Shown: positions 11,859 through 23,943, counted from the stretch's first letter. The stretch is DNA of 64,000 nucleotides from Scopulariopsis brevicaulis (GCA_017657125.1 JAGFNX010000454.1:1-64000); one strand, 5' to 3'. Notes: a model not told the origin generated them from the letters alone. Program-made: numbers and translations.

Positions 11859-12411
11859 GGAATTGTTAGGAGCGGGCTCGAGCGGCGTAGAATGGAATTT
11901 GTTTGGTGGTTCTTGATGCGTTGGTGAGGTTTGGGTGTGAGCGAGGGACTGTCAGGTGAAGCAAGGAGCTTCTTGTGCCCATAGACCCATGTTGTCTACG
12001 GTCCGTGACAATACTTGAGGTTCTTCGGGAGGACTCGTGCCCTAGGCCTTGTCCGCGGAGGCATTGGAGCTCGAGACGGAAATGCTCTGTGGCTGGCCGG
12101 GCGTTTCACGAGACTAGTGTGAACTGACAGATCGGACATGGATGGAAGCGAGCTTCTATGAAAGGACTAAGCGAACCCGATTGCAAGACTCCGTGCGCCC
12201 AGCATAACAGCGGTAAGAAAAGATGGCGTCCCCCCGAGAAACAAATCCGGAGGGTTAACCTGTCGACTGGGACGAAAGGAAAAAGAAGAACCCACGCCCG
12301 TTAGAACAAGAAACAAACAAGGCAAACATCTAAACCAACCAATTATACCCTCGACCGATCCCGCAACACTCCCCGCAGCCCGCCTACTCCCCAAACACTC
12401 CACCGGCCCCC
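11859..12411. other. Convergent intergenic region ama1/syn8
   Basis: Two genes face each other here. The stretch presumably holds both 3' ends. A palindrome TCCGCGGA occurs at 12052-12059. No gene is seen. Confidence 0.4.
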
Positions 12412-13371
12412 CTACTTCAGAATAACGATGAGCAGGATGAGGATGATGATCGTAACGACAATGGCAACCATCTGCCTCCCCTCACCCTTCGCCCGCCTCG
12501 CCACCCCCGCAAGACTCCTCCCCGCGCGGTCCAGTCTCCCCGCATGCCTATCCACAGCCTCGTCCGTCTCGTCCAGCATCTCCACCTGCGCCTCGAGCTC
12601 GTCCCCCATCCGCATGCTCAGCTCCCTCTGCCGCGAGATGCTCTCCCCCAGCCTGTCGAGCTGGTCGTCCTGCTCGGTGAGGACGGACGAGTGGTACTCG
12701 TGGATCTGGGTGTTTGACATTTCGGCGTGCCGATCGGAGGGGGTGGGGGTCGGGGTGTCGCGGTAGGGGAGGAGTTCTTCCGTGTCGGAGAAGCGGACGG
12801 ACTTGGAGGGGTGGGTGGCGTGGTCGGCGTGGTTGGAGGAGAAGGATTGCGCGTGGGTGAAGTCGGAGGTCAGGGAGGGGTCGTTGGGGCGCGTGAGCGT
12901 CGCGGAGGTGCGGGGGGAGGTGAAGCCGTGGAATTGGGCTGTTAGGTCGTCTAGTTGGCGCTGGAGGGGGCCGAGGGCGTCGGTTATCGTGAGGGCGGCA
13001 CTATCCGTTCCGTTAGCATCGCACTCCAAGGGCCCCATCCCAGATCCCAGATCCCATAGTTCATGATCCGCAACCCACCCCATCACCCGGTCCACACCCC
13101 AAAGCGCAAAAGCCAGACAAAATATCATGGACCATAACATGGTAAAAAAGGAGGTATGGCAGGGAAAGACTCACTCCTCATCGCCCCCCTCCCGCAGCCG
13201 CGCCTCCTCCCCCCTGAGCCCCTCGAGCCCCTCGCGGAACTGCTCCAGCGACCGCGCGACGTGCCCGTCCTGCGACCCGCCCTCGAGGCGCAGCGACTGC
13301 GCGCGCTGGCGCTCGAGGAGCGAGAGCTTAATGTGGTCGGCGAGGAGGTAGAGCTGGTTCGGGTTCGACAT
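12412..13371 (-). CDS. syn8: Syntaxin-8-like endosomal SNARE
   Basis: There are two exons, 13175-13371 and 12412-13000, with a 174-bp intron that removes several stops; the product has 261 residues. Exon 1 encodes MSNPNQLYLLADHIKLSLLE, typical of fungal syntaxin-8 proteins. The C-terminal third is a SNARE heptad region (from about residue 165: HSSVLTEQDDQLDRLGESIS to DRAGRSLAGVARRAK), with the central Gln expected of a Qc-SNARE. A single C-terminal membrane anchor (MVAIVVTIIILILLIVILK) ends the protein. Such SNAREs act in fusion at late endosomes and vacuoles, the same pathway as Vps39 nearby, although proximity here need not mean co-regulation. Confidence 0.85.
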
Positions 13372-15438
13372 GTTGTCTCTCTTTTGCCTCTTTCCCTCTC
13401 TCGGGTTGGTCGGGGTCTTTCGATAAGGAGGCTTTGATGGGCTCGGCGGGTTCGGCGGCCTTTGTCGGGGATGGCCCTGTTCGGATTGACGGGGTCGGGA
13501 TCGCTAGTTGCGATTACTTGTTGTGCTGGAGTGCGAGGCGGGCGAGGAGTAGGTGAGGATGCGAACTCGTCGGTCGGGGAGGCGTGGAGTGGAGGCGACG
13601 GGTCCGGCGGACTGCGGCGTTTCATCCGCCGAGGTGGAGTCTGGCATTGTCGATTACGTCATCACCCCTCGTATCATGGAACAGCTAAACGAAGGCAGCA
13701 GTGAACTCTAACCATTAATCTCCACCTGCATCCCAGGAAGGCCCCGAAGAGCAACGAAACGACATGTTCTCTCGGGCGTGCCTGTAATTTTGTACCGATC
13801 TCCGGAAGCGACCCACCCTCAGATCAGGAGCCACAGAGATGTGCTCCGGATCTTGAGCGACGAGAACAAAATCGCGCTCGATGCTTGGTCGAACCGGGTA
13901 CGACTGGACATGGATGCGCCTCTCTCGCGGGTTTTCGTACTGGTTTAATGTTATTATCGGACAATATTCCAGGATGTTTTGACGAGAGTAATTCTGGACT
14001 CTTTGGGTAGGCTCGGTTTACAAGTACTGACTGGTAGACGGTCGCGGGCGGGCCTGTCCCAGCGGTCTCAAGTTTGCTGCAGCGGCACATGCACCCGCTG
14101 GCGCCGAGGTGAACCTCGTAGCGACAGCTGTCGGATCACGGGACTCGTTGCCTAAACGAACACTCACCAGCTTCACTGACCCAACCGCCTCATTCCGAAG
14201 CCGTAGGCCGGCGGGCTCTCTCGTTCTTCCGAGAGGCTTTCATTCTTTCCGGCTGTTAGCGCTGCGCTGCAGCACTCCGGTATGACAGACACCGGGGTGG
14301 CCCCGCCCCCTAGGGATGGTAACCACGGCAGCAGCCATCGATCCTTCATTCCGTCAAAGATGGAACTGTATTTCTGGGCTCAGGCCTTGTAAGACGCTCC
14401 GCCTGAGTGACCGTCGCAAATGGATGGCAAAATCATATCTCTGGCGTCGCTGATATCCCAGGCCGTCGCCTAACAGTCACCATGACTCGAGCACGAGCAC
14501 AAACGGCAAACCGGCCATTCGGAGTCGGCAAGTCAATGCTAATATCGTTAGCAAACGCGGCGTTTCCCTATGAAACCCGGAGTTGAAGCGTGCCACGAGG
14601 CTCCTCGACTCACGCTTCTATGAATCGGAACGAGTCTATTGTTCGGCAGTCAATGGCGCTCGATTGTCGTGAATGGAGTCAGTGGAACCCACAGGCCCAA
14701 CGCGTCGTCTCTTTTTTGCTTTCCATTCTGTTTATCTCCTACAAAGCAATTCAAATGCGGATCCCATTGCCTAAAAATAAATGCTTAGATGGACTCTTCC
14801 TCCTTGTCTTGGCTTCATTCTTCATGCTGTCTTAACCGCCGGCGCTTAGCACCCCACGATGAAACACCCACAATTCCGCGCCGCCAACGAACCGGGACCC
14901 GCCCGGCGGCTAGCTCCCGGCCGTCCACACAGCGCTCCCGCCCTCGGGTGGGTCGCCGACCTCCGAAACGGGCGGCCGCGGCCAGTCAGGCCTGTACGAC
15001 GGGGAGGCCCTGAGAAGACTCCCTGTTTCTATCTTTGGGCCTTGAGTTGTTTGTGTCATGGCGAGAGTCCCAAACCGTTCGAGTGGTGCTGAGGCGCCGT
15101 CTCTATTGAGTATGCGCCGACAATGGAGCCCTATTGTTGTGAATCGGCTTCCTTAAACAATCACGACGCTGTTTCTTTGACGCTCACCCCCGTTTGTTTC
15201 GCTTCTCTTTTTCTCACCTTCCCATTCACCCCATTGACACGTCAATAATGGGGGCACGATAGACTCCGGCTTCACACTCACTGCACTCGTCCTGGCGACG
15301 ACTTTCCTTTGTTCCGTTCGCTTCAGACCTTAATGTTTCGCCGTTTCAAGGCTCCCTTCATCTGATAGAATCTCTCCCGCTCGCGCCATAGGGCTTCCTT
15401 CATCCCTACAACACCACTGCACACCTCACATCGACACC
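13372..15438. other. Divergent intergenic region syn8/prm1
   Basis: About 2.1 kb without a supported gene. Frames up to 88 codons occur but show no family, splice context or composition resembling neighbouring exons. The end near 15,180-15,430 is pyrimidine-rich and probably the prm1 promoter and 5' untranslated region. Confidence 0.45.
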
Positions 15439-17673
15439 ATGGTCAAGTTCGACATGATGCCTCGACCAAACGAGAACCCCCCCGCCTACCCGCGCCCCTC
15501 CCGCCTCGAGTCTATCGAGCTCGACGACCTCCGTAAGGTGGAGGTCACCCGCGCCAACACCGCCCCCGACGCGACGCCCTACCTCGGCCTGCAGGCCCGC
15601 CTCTCGCAGGTGTGGCTCAACCGATGGACCGTCCTCCTCCTGCTCGTGCTTGTCCGTGTCGCCGTGGTCCTGAGCTCGCTCGACGATAGTATTGGTGACG
15701 CGCGGGGGAAAGCGCTGGCGGCGTGTACGAAGGTCGAGGACGTGGGAAGCAACATGGCGTCGATGCCGCACTACCTCTCGCGGGGGGTAAACGAACTGGC
15801 AGCCTCGGGAGTCGAGTCCGCGGTCCGTGGGACGGCGGCCAGCATGCAGCTCTCAGCCACGGTAGTCGAGAACCTGATCCTCTTCACAATCGGCATGATG
15901 ACCGAGACCTACGCGGGCCTAACCGCCGCCCTAATCCGCGGCTCAGCCGAGACCGCCCACGACGCGGTCTCCCAATTCTCCGACGCATCCAACAAGACCA
16001 TCACCGACATCGCCGACGACCTCGAGCGCGACGCGACGGACATCCAGGAGAGGATCGGCGCCGTGGTCGAGGAGATCGAGCAGACCGTCTTCGGGCAGGA
16101 CCTCCCTGACGTCCCGCGCGTGGACATTTCGTCCGCGCTTGAGAAGCTGCGGACGGTCGACTTTGATACCGAGAGCTTCACGGCTGGGATCGATAGTCTG
16201 GAGTCGGACCTCCCGAGCTTTGATGCGGTGCGCAACGCCACGGAGCGGGCGATATCCGGGCCGTTTGCGGCGATACGCAAGGGGTTGAATGACTCGTTTG
16301 CAGACTTCACCTTCGACCGTGACACGTTCCCCCTGGCGGAAAAGCAGCGCCTTACCTTCTGCTCCGACAGCGACGACTTAAACTCCTTTTTCAACGGGCT
16401 GCACTCGACCGTCGGAACAAGCCGCACCGCGCTCGTCGCCGTCCTCGCGTCGCTAGCGCTCGCCGCCATGGCGCCAATGGCATACCTCGAGATCAAAAGG
16501 TGGCGCCGGCAGAGGGACAACGCGCGGATGGCGGAGCAGGGGATGTACGACCCCCTCGACGTCGTCTACCTCTCCTCCCGGCCCCTGAGCGCAACACTCG
16601 GAATGAGGCTCTCGTCCCGGTTTTCGGGGAGGAGGCAGGTGCTGGTGAGGTGGTGCGTCGCGTACGCGACGTCCCTTCCCGCGCTCTTCGTCCTGTCACT
16701 AGCGGTGGCGGGGCTGCTTTCTTGTCTGTGCCAGCTCATCGTGCTGCGGAGCGTGCAGGCTAGGGTCCCCGCGCTGGCGGAAAGGGTGGGGGATTTCGCG
16801 GGGGATGTAGTCGGCAGGTTGGAGGGCTCCTCGAAGGAGTGGGCCGCTGCTGGGAACGACGTTCTCTCTGATCTCGACAAGGAGCTGAACGGGGATCTCT
16901 TGGAGCTGGTGAAGGACGGGACGAGCGCCGTGAACAACACGCTCAACACGTTTGCGGACGAGATGCAAAGGGGTCTGGAGAGTGCCCTTGGCCGCACCCT
17001 CTCCAACACAACAGACGACCTCGCCCGCGGCCTGAAGTCCCTCAACACAGACGCCGTCCAGCGCGGCCTTACCTGGCTAGAAGACCAGGCGAAACTCACG
17101 TTCCCTGTCCTCCCAGATGACGCCTTCTCCCTCGGCGCAAAGGAGAGTGTAGACTCTGACTCGGAGCTCACAAGTTTCCTTGCGAGCCCGGGGTCCGCGA
17201 CGACGGACGAGGTGTCGGGGGCCGTGCAGGCCGTTGTCCGCGCGCTGGAGGGGGCGATTAAGTTTGAGGCGGTTGTCGCCGGGGGGTTGGCGGGTGTGTG
17301 GTTGGTTGTCGTGCTGGTTGGCGTCGTGAGGGTTCTGGTCGCGGGAAGTGGGAGTGGGAGGAGCAGGGGCGAGGGGATGGGTCAGGTTTATCCTGCGCCT
17401 GCTCCTCCCCCGGCTCCTGTCGTTTCTTCTATTCCTGCTAATTCTGCACGCTCGGTGCCGACTTCGGATCAGAGGAGGGAAGATGACCCGTTCTCGGATG
17501 TTTCCGGGGGTATAGACGAGTATTACTCCGTCGGGACCGGGCTAGGGGGCGTGGGTGGGGATGTTGGGGGGGAGAAGTACGTCGCGAGCGTGAGGGGCGG
17601 GACGGCGAGGAGGGTCACGGTGCATGAGAGGCAGAGCTCGCATGGGGACGTTTGCTCGGCGGGGAAGTTTTAG
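15439..17673 (+). CDS. prm1: Plasma membrane fusion protein Prm1
   Basis: This is a single exon of 744 residues, a normal length for filamentous-fungal Prm1. The N-terminus has PYLGLQARLSQVWLNRWTV, leading into a first membrane segment near residues 60-80. Further hydrophobic segments lie near 140-155, 330-352, 404-436 and 613-636, separated by two long extracellular loops rich in Asn-x-Ser/Thr sites and amphipathic helices. This is the five-segment Prm1 topology. In yeast and Neurospora, Prm1 promotes plasma-membrane merger during mating and hyphal fusion. A second in-frame ATG at codon 6 is an alternative start. The cytosolic tail is Pro/Ser-rich. Confidence 0.92.
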   Translation: MVKFDMMPRPNENPPAYPRPSRLESIELDDLRKVEVTRANTAPDATPYLGLQARLSQVWLNRWTVLLLLVLVRVAVVLSSLDDSIGDARGKALAACTKVEDVGSNMASMPHYLSRGVNELAASGVESAVRGTAASMQLSATVVENLILFTIGMMTETYAGLTAALIRGSAETAHDAVSQFSDASNKTITDIADDLERDATDIQERIGAVVEEIEQTVFGQDLPDVPRVDISSALEKLRTVDFDTESFTAGIDSLESDLPSFDAVRNATERAISGPFAAIRKGLNDSFADFTFDRDTFPLAEKQRLTFCSDSDDLNSFFNGLHSTVGTSRTALVAVLASLALAAMAPMAYLEIKRWRRQRDNARMAEQGMYDPLDVVYLSSRPLSATLGMRLSSRFSGRRQVLVRWCVAYATSLPALFVLSLAVAGLLSCLCQLIVLRSVQARVPALAERVGDFAGDVVGRLEGSSKEWAAAGNDVLSDLDKELNGDLLELVKDGTSAVNNTLNTFADEMQRGLESALGRTLSNTTDDLARGLKSLNTDAVQRGLTWLEDQAKLTFPVLPDDAFSLGAKESVDSDSELTSFLASPGSATTDEVSGAVQAVVRALEGAIKFEAVVAGGLAGVWLVVVLVGVVRVLVAGSGSGRSRGEGMGQVYPAPAPPPAPVVSSIPANSARSVPTSDQRREDDPFSDVSGGIDEYYSVGTGLGGVGGDVGGEKYVASVRGGTARRVTVHERQSSHGDVCSAGKF

Positions 17674-18789
17674 GGGTGGGTGGGGTGGGCTTGAGGTTTG
17701 GCTTGACTCGATGCTGCAGTTGGGTAAGGGTGACGGGGGAGGGGTGGAGTGGCTCCTTTTTCCCCCAGGAGTTTGCTTTAGTGATCGCCTCGGGTCGTGG
17801 GAGAAGTGCAAAGTGAGGGCTTCGGCTTTATTATATATTAATTCGGGGTGCGGAGGGTAAATGTACGGTTAAACAGACTATAGATATCTGATATACAGTT
17901 GCTTGATGCACATCTCTGCCCGGCTTTGCGCCCGTATCATGTAGGAGGTAAGGTACAGCTTTGGCTCCGAGGCTTCGAGTTCACTCATACCCAAGTGTGG
18001 AGTCCTCGATCGAGAAGTGGTTTGACTCGTAACTCATGTCCCAACTATCTAAGGGCCGAGGGGTTAAGGATGGTCTTTGGGCAGGAAAGGAGGGTGGATC
18101 CCCGTGGCGGAAGCAGGGTGTATCCTCGAAGCAGGGGAAGGGGGACTCAGATCCTCAAAGCCGGGGGATGTACTCATGGCCGAGTATCTGATGAGCCACC
18201 AAGTTTTGTTTGGAATAGAGTGCTGGGAGTGTTGGGGTAGCATCACCGAGAAGAGAGACATGGATGTAAGCACGCGCATCTCGTCTTGGGGCTCCGGGAG
18301 GCGGGAACTCGGCACATTCGAAGGGAGGCCGGTGCTCATATCTCGTAAGTACGTTTACCGCTGAGATCTATGGGGGTTCGAGATATCCTACCGGTAGCTA
18401 CTCTCGTAAGCCACCGCGCATATGTGGCCCTCCGCTCTGCTCGGTGACGCAGGCTAGGCAACGTCTCGTCAACTCGCAGAGAACAACATCCACGAGTATC
18501 CAACGCAGCCAAGACTCCCTAGCGCACAACCCTCCACGCAGAAGCGTCTCCGGGATTCCACAACTAGCCCTCATCCGCCAGACCAACACCAAGGATATCC
18601 TGTCTCCCAGGCTTACGCCTCCTTCCTGCCCAGTTCCTGATCATGGCTCCCAACCGTCGTCCCCGATTCCTGGTTCCCAACCCTGGCTCCGTTCCGCCCG
18701 CCTGGATGAGCAGTGCACGAGACGCAAGACGGAAAGACGGCGTCCAAGGCGAGATCTAGGCCAGGCCAGAGAAGTTTCCGAGCAGAGAC
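17674..18789. other. Intergenic, no gene seen
   Basis: This stretch lies between convergent prm1 and the acetyltransferase gene. It is unusually long for a convergent spacer, with only short overlapping frames on both strands and none recognised. Confidence 0.45.
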
Positions 18790-19602
18790 TCAAAGATCCA
18801 TACGCAGGAGCGCGCCCTCAAAGTCGCCGAAATCCTTGCCGGGCCTCTTGGAGACAAAGTCGTCCACCAAGACGAAGCCCTGCGACTTGTAGAAGCTGTA
18901 GTCAGTCAGCACAGAGTTCCTCGCCCCCAGCCCTGTCTGGGCAACCGCGCCTTCCGTTCCCTCCTCTGCACCTCCCGGGCCCCCTCTTCCATCCAGATCA
19001 CACCACGTCCATCCGCACCCCAGAAACGAAAGGGGAAAAAACAAGACTCACCGAACAAGCTTCCTGTCATTCCCCGCCCAGCAATCAACCCACAACCGGT
19101 CCCTCCCCCTAGCCCTCGCCCTAGCCTTGACCTCCTCCACCAGCGCCGCGCCCCCTCCCCTCCTCCACCCCCCGGCCCGGTAATCACTAATCAGCAGATG
19201 CAAGTACGCCCAATTCTTCTCCTCCTTGACAACTCCCGCAAGATGCTCCGGCTCCCTCATGTACTCGGGCCACCACTCGTCCCTCAGCACCCCCACCGCA
19301 ACCCTCATCCTCCCGTCCGCACCCACATGCTCAAACCGCTCCCCCTCGGGGAGGTCGACCTCGGCAACGAGGGCCTCGACGGCAGAGCCCTCCCCCGCCT
19401 TCCGGTGGTTCTCGGCATCGCGCACCATCTTCGCGACCTTGGGGGCGAACTCCGGGTCGGAGGACAGCAGGTCGGGGCCCCACTGCCCGCCGCTCCCCGC
19501 GGCGACGAGCACGGGGATCGCCGAGTCGAAGGCGTCGGATATGAACTGCGCGTCGCCCCTCGCCTCCTCTGCGTCGCGGATGTGGAATTTCGTGTCGGGC
19601 AT
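18790..19602 (-). CDS. GNAT-family N-acetyltransferase
   Basis: There are two exons, 19052-19602 and 18790-18895, joined across a GTGAGT...CTACAG intron to give 218 residues. The acetyl-CoA-binding motif A is visible as WRRGGGAALVEEVKARARAR (about residues 146-165), preceded by a beta-strand with AYLHLLISDYRAGG. The splice produces the usual C-terminal GNAT strand VRFYKSQGF. Without the intron the frame stops right after the motif, so the splice is well supported. Substrate cannot be read from sequence; fungal relatives range from small-molecule to protein acetyltransferases. It is convergent with prm1. Confidence 0.82.
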
Positions 19603-20776
19603 TTTTCACTCTGTTTCCTGGTTTCTTGTGGGAGCTGGGCTGAGGTGGTGCTTCGGAAGAGTGAAGTTTTTGGTTTCGTTGATCGCGCCGTGGGGTGGGT
19701 GTAAGGCAGAGCATTTGTATTAACATCGTGCAATGCGCCGTTCGAGTCACCGGCGGGAGAATTTTCTTCTCGGCGTCCCGATCCAGAAGGCGCTAGGCCT
19801 CCGCCGCGAAACACACCTTTCGCGTCCTCGCCGTATCATCGTAAAGGTTGCGAAAACGAGCCTACGAACCCGACAAGTACGACGATTACGTTTACGTTGC
19901 ATTTCCCCCGCAGGTTCGCCTTCGCGCAGGTGTGTAAGGCGGGGGCTTCCCGGGCGGGGCAGCCAAGTCCGTGGTTCCCCGCACGGCGGGCGGCGGAAGC
20001 TCCGGGTCTCGGGGACGGAAAACCCGGCGGGGCCAAGAGCGTCGGGGGCTTCCTAGCCGGCGGACGAACGGCTTTGAAGCCGGAAAATGTCGCACCGGGG
20101 TCTCTCTCCTTGTTTGGCCCTCTACATGCTCTGCGTGGGTTCTGTCGACTTACACCGACACCGCGGGGCCGCTCACACAGCATGGTGTGGCATTTATACC
20201 CGACCTTCCAAATCCGAGACCCGGTGCAGAGCCAGGCAGCCGTCGAAGCCTTGGATATAATTATTTTAGTCGAAATCTATCCGGCTCCTGGCGGGGGATG
20301 TGGACTAGACGGGGTGACGAAGTCGAAGGAAATAAACTCGGGTGCTGAGAGACGCAAGTGCGAGTTCGTGCCTGAACGCCTTCGGTCGCAAGGGGGATTA
20401 GCATGTCGGTAAGCCCCTGTATTACCCGTCCGCGAGCCCGTCAGGGCCATTGCGACGGTAGGTGCTGCCGTTAACAGACCCGAACCTCACGGCTCCAAAG
20501 ACCCGTTGCATTGGCGGCCCAGGACGGCTGCCAATGGCTGGCATCGGGTTATACTTCCCACCAAAGCTGTTCACGAAGATCGGATCACGGGACTCACGGG
20601 GTCAAGACAACCACCAGCTTCCCCCCGCGCCTGCTTCACGCTCAAACTAAATGCTTCATAATTCGTTGTTATTATACAATGTGCCACTCTCGGCAGGGAG
20701 ATCTATAAAAATAGAATAAAACCTCAAAACAAGGGAATCTCAAAACTCGGAAAATCTATCGAAAAAGCACAACAGC
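19603..20776. other. Intergenic, no gene seen
   Basis: This is the upstream region of the acetyltransferase gene and the 3' flank of the flavohaemoglobin gene. I found no supported coding region. Confidence 0.45.
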
Positions 20777-22168
20777 CTACTCCTCGCCGGGGACGCCGCC
20801 GGTGCCAAACACCTCGAGGTGAAGCCTCTCCGCCGGCACGCCCAGCTCCCCGAGCCCCTTCTTGACGGTCATCATCCACTCGACGGGCCCGCAGATGTAG
20901 TACTCGGCCCTGGGGTTCCCGACGAAGAGGTCGTTCGCGGCGTCTAGCGCCTTGAGGTCCAGCTCCGACGCGACGTCGTAGTCGACGCCCTCGACGTCGG
21001 CCTCGCCGACGGCGTCGAAGAAGACCTTGGTCCTGACGTTGCTGTGCCTGGCCGCGACGTCGCGGACGTGCGGGCCAAAGACCTCGGCGTCCTTGGAGCG
21101 CGAGGCCTGCACCCAGCTGATGGGGCGGCCCTTCATGAGGGACTCGCTGCCGTCGAGCACCGTGTCGAGGATGGCGCGGAGGGGCGTGACGCCCACGCCG
21201 GCGGAGAGGAACACCATGGGCGCGTCGGCCTTGGAGGCGTCGGTGACGTCGACGGAGAAGTCGCCCTGGGGCCGCGACAGCTCGACCACGTCGCCGACGC
21301 TGTACCCGTCGTGCAGCAGGTTCGAGATGACGCCGGGGATCTTGCCGCTGGCCACGTCCTCGATGGGCGCCCCGACGACTGTGGGCTCGCGCTTGATGCT
21401 GACGCGGTAGTGGCCCCTGTCCGCCGTCTGCGCCTCGCTGAGGCTGAACTGCCTGCTCTGTACGAGCCCGTCAATGCCGGGCACGGGGACCTGCAGGCTG
21501 AGGTACTGGCCGGGGAGGTACGCCGGCAGCGGGGTGACGCCGTCGACGGGCTCGAGGAAGAAGGAGGTGACCGACTCGGACTCGTCGACGCGCTTGGCGA
21601 TGCGGAACTTGCGCCAGCCCATGGGGATGTCTTTACCGGGGGCCTCGTACAGGGCCTTCTCGCGCGAGATGAAGACGTCGGCGAGCTGCCCGTACGCCGC
21701 GACCCACGCGCCGTGGACCTCGGGCGTCAGCCCGTCGCCCAGCACGGTCCCGATGGCGCCCATGAGGTGCTCCCCGACGATGGGGTAGTGCTCGGGCTTG
21801 ACGAAGAGCGCGGCGTGCTTGTGGGCGATGTGCTCGACGACGGGAGAGATCTTTCCGAGGTCGTCGATGTAGGTGGCGTAGGCGATGACGGAGTTGGCGA
21901 GCGCCTTCTGCTGGGCGCCCGTCACCTGGTTGCGGAGGGAGAAGATGTTCTTGAGGTCCGGGTGCGCCGAGATCATGTTGCGGTAGAAGAGCGTCGTGAT
22001 CTCCTCGCCGTGCTCGCGGAGCACGGGCGCCGTCGACTTGACGATGGCGACCTGCTCGGGGGTGAGGGCCATCCTGGAGGTGGTGGTGGAGAAGAGGCGG
22101 GCGGTGGGGAGGATGCGGCGGGGGAGGACCCTGGATGCCGTGAACATAGTGTGGCTCGGGGCGTTCAA
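20777..22168 (-). CDS. Flavohaemoglobin (nitric oxide dioxygenase)
   Basis: This is a single exon of up to 463 residues. The globin domain begins at Met33 (MALTPEQVAIVKSTAPVLRE) with the proximal-His region AHKHAALFVKPEHYPIVGEH. An FAD-binding ferredoxin-reductase domain follows, with the flavin motif RQFSLSE. The NAD-binding domain has SAGVGVTPLRAILD and the C-terminal EVFGTGG. The enzyme converts NO and O2 to nitrate with NAD(P)H, protecting against nitrosative stress. Residues 8-32 (MFTASRVLPRRILPTARLFS...) are Arg-rich, lack acidic residues and resemble a mitochondrial presequence, so starts at codons 1 or 8 would give a mitochondrial form and Met33 a cytosolic one. Confidence 0.95.
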   Translation of the reverse strand: MNAPSHTMFTASRVLPRRILPTARLFSTTTSRMALTPEQVAIVKSTAPVLREHGEEITTLFYRNMISAHPDLKNIFSLRNQVTGAQQKALANSVIAYATYIDDLGKISPVVEHIAHKHAALFVKPEHYPIVGEHLMGAIGTVLGDGLTPEVHGAWVAAYGQLADVFISREKALYEAPGKDIPMGWRKFRIAKRVDESESVTSFFLEPVDGVTPLPAYLPGQYLSLQVPVPGIDGLVQSRQFSLSEAQTADRGHYRVSIKREPTVVGAPIEDVASGKIPGVISNLLHDGYSVGDVVELSRPQGDFSVDVTDASKADAPMVFLSAGVGVTPLRAILDTVLDGSESLMKGRPISWVQASRSKDAEVFGPHVRDVAARHSNVRTKVFFDAVGEADVEGVDYDVASELDLKALDAANDLFVGNPRAEYYICGPVEWMMTVKKGLGELGVPAERLHLEVFGTGGVPGEE

Positions 22169-22751
22169 AGGTGGGTTTTGGTCCCTTTCGTAGTTTCGGT
22201 GGGACGAGTTCGGTTTCGTGGATTTCGTCCTCGTGTGTAAGACGACGTATTAGTTGTGAGGTGTGTGTGAGATGCAATGTGAAGCCAAGTGGCACAGAGA
22301 AGACAAGAAAGCAATCTAAAACAGAACCGGAGCTCAGCTACGTCTTTATACGAACCCGAAAACCGAAGGCGCGCGTCTGCCATCGTCGACAAAAAGCATA
22401 TCACCACCCCCACTTTTCCCACCCCCCACCCCACCCCACCCTCACCCCCCCAAGCGTGAAGAGTTCCCACACCCTCGGTATCCCCCGCAGCGCAACCGCC
22501 GCCGACAGGCGACCCCCGCCCCTTGGCTTGCGTCCATGGCACGACCATGGGCCCACACTACCGGGCGAGGTAATCGAAGGAGAGCGTCACATGCCGGCGG
22601 ATGCAGCGTGCTGAGCCCGACGCGCTGGGTGAGCGCCGGGCGAGTGCGAGTGCCGGGACCATCCATCGCAGGCCGCCGCCGCGAAAGGAAAATTTTTTAA
22701 GCGGGTGCGGCGGTTTTGTGGCGCGATGGCTCAGGGGAGAGGATGAAGCAA

Positions 22752-22761
22752 CTCCGCGGAG
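22752..22761. promoter_or_regulatory. CTCCGCGGAG palindrome
   Basis: The 10-bp perfect palindrome lies about 590 bp upstream of the flavohaemoglobin start. Its core TCCGCGGA equals the yeast pleiotropic drug response element bound by Pdr1/Pdr3 zinc-cluster factors. A role here is inferred. Confidence 0.4.
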
Positions 22762-23933
22762 CAGCTTGGGTGCCATGGTGATTTTTCCCGGTTGGGAAAA
22801 TTGGGGCTTCTTGCGGGGTGGCTAGGGGAGGGCCGGGGAGCCAGCCGGGTGGGCGGGCGTTTTTCCAGGGGGCCGGCGATTGTTCCTGGGCCTTGCACTG
22901 TTCCTCGAGCGCCACTGGGCGCGCGTCGATTTTCTTCCGCCCCCGTTGGCCCGTTACATCATCCATGTCACAAACGGCGGGATGGATCATTAACCGCATG
23001 CTTATTACGTCGTACGAAAAATACATTAACAAATTTAGGTATTTGGAATAGAGGGTTCTCCACCGTGATACCCACAAGAGTCCACCGAGCCCACAGGGCT
23101 CTGGAATCGGTCCAGAACCCCAGCCCAGAGATCGGGGTCTAGGCCCAACGCGGTCAGAGCCCCCCAAGGAAGTTGGACGCCCCGCGGAGATGTAGTGTCT
23201 CGTTCGGCTCCGATGTGGCCAGATTCTCGAACGAGCGCGAATCCACCCCCGTGGCGGCCATTAGTCAGGGCCCCAGTCAGCGCCCAACGATAATTTCTCG
23301 GCGCCCGCCAACGTCGTCTGAGCGGGTCGAGCCGGGGGTTTGTCGGCGGGGCGAATCACGGGCGGGGGATTTCGAAGCTGCACCCCGGATCGGGGGAGTC
23401 GTACGACGGGGATGGGGTGCTGAAACCCTTGGTGCATGGGCCGGGGAATGGGAGATGCGGTGGCCCCTTGGTGAGAGGGGATGTCGACAGTCCAGGGCTT
23501 TCCCGCTTCTTTGCTGCCGGCAACGAGTAGTCATTACACCGCGTTCCAGCCCTTCCGTTGCCGTTCGAGGTGCTCGTACCGCACCCCCGTTACAGCCGCA
23601 GTCCGCATGAGGCCAGATCGCCAGGGACCATGCCATGTGCCACGCGCCCGGAGTCCGGACGTGATGTCACCCAAAAGCCCTCCAAAAAAAGAAACCCGTC
23701 AAACGGCGCCACGCGACAAACGGAGCCTCCTCCTAGCCCCCGCCCCGGGCGGAAGGACAAAGACCTCCCCGCGGAGATGCTAGAGCGCCGCCACGGCGCC
23801 GTGGGCCCACTATAAGACTCCCCCACCACGTGGACGAGAATGCGCCGGGTCTAGTCATCCGCAGGGGACTTGCTCGGGTGCTCCCGGGACGCGCGTGTTC
23901 TAGACGCTGACGAAGACGCGTCTTTTTTTTCTT

Positions 23934-23943
23934 CTCCGCGGAG
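23934..23943. promoter_or_regulatory. CTCCGCGGAG palindrome
   Basis: This is a second exact copy of the palindrome, following a T-rich run. Confidence 0.35.

Noticed and set aside
21044..22240. A 398-codon frame antisense to the flavohaemoglobin gene
   Set aside because: It is an antisense shadow of a strongly conserved gene and is low complexity (Asp/Val/Gly/Leu/Arg).
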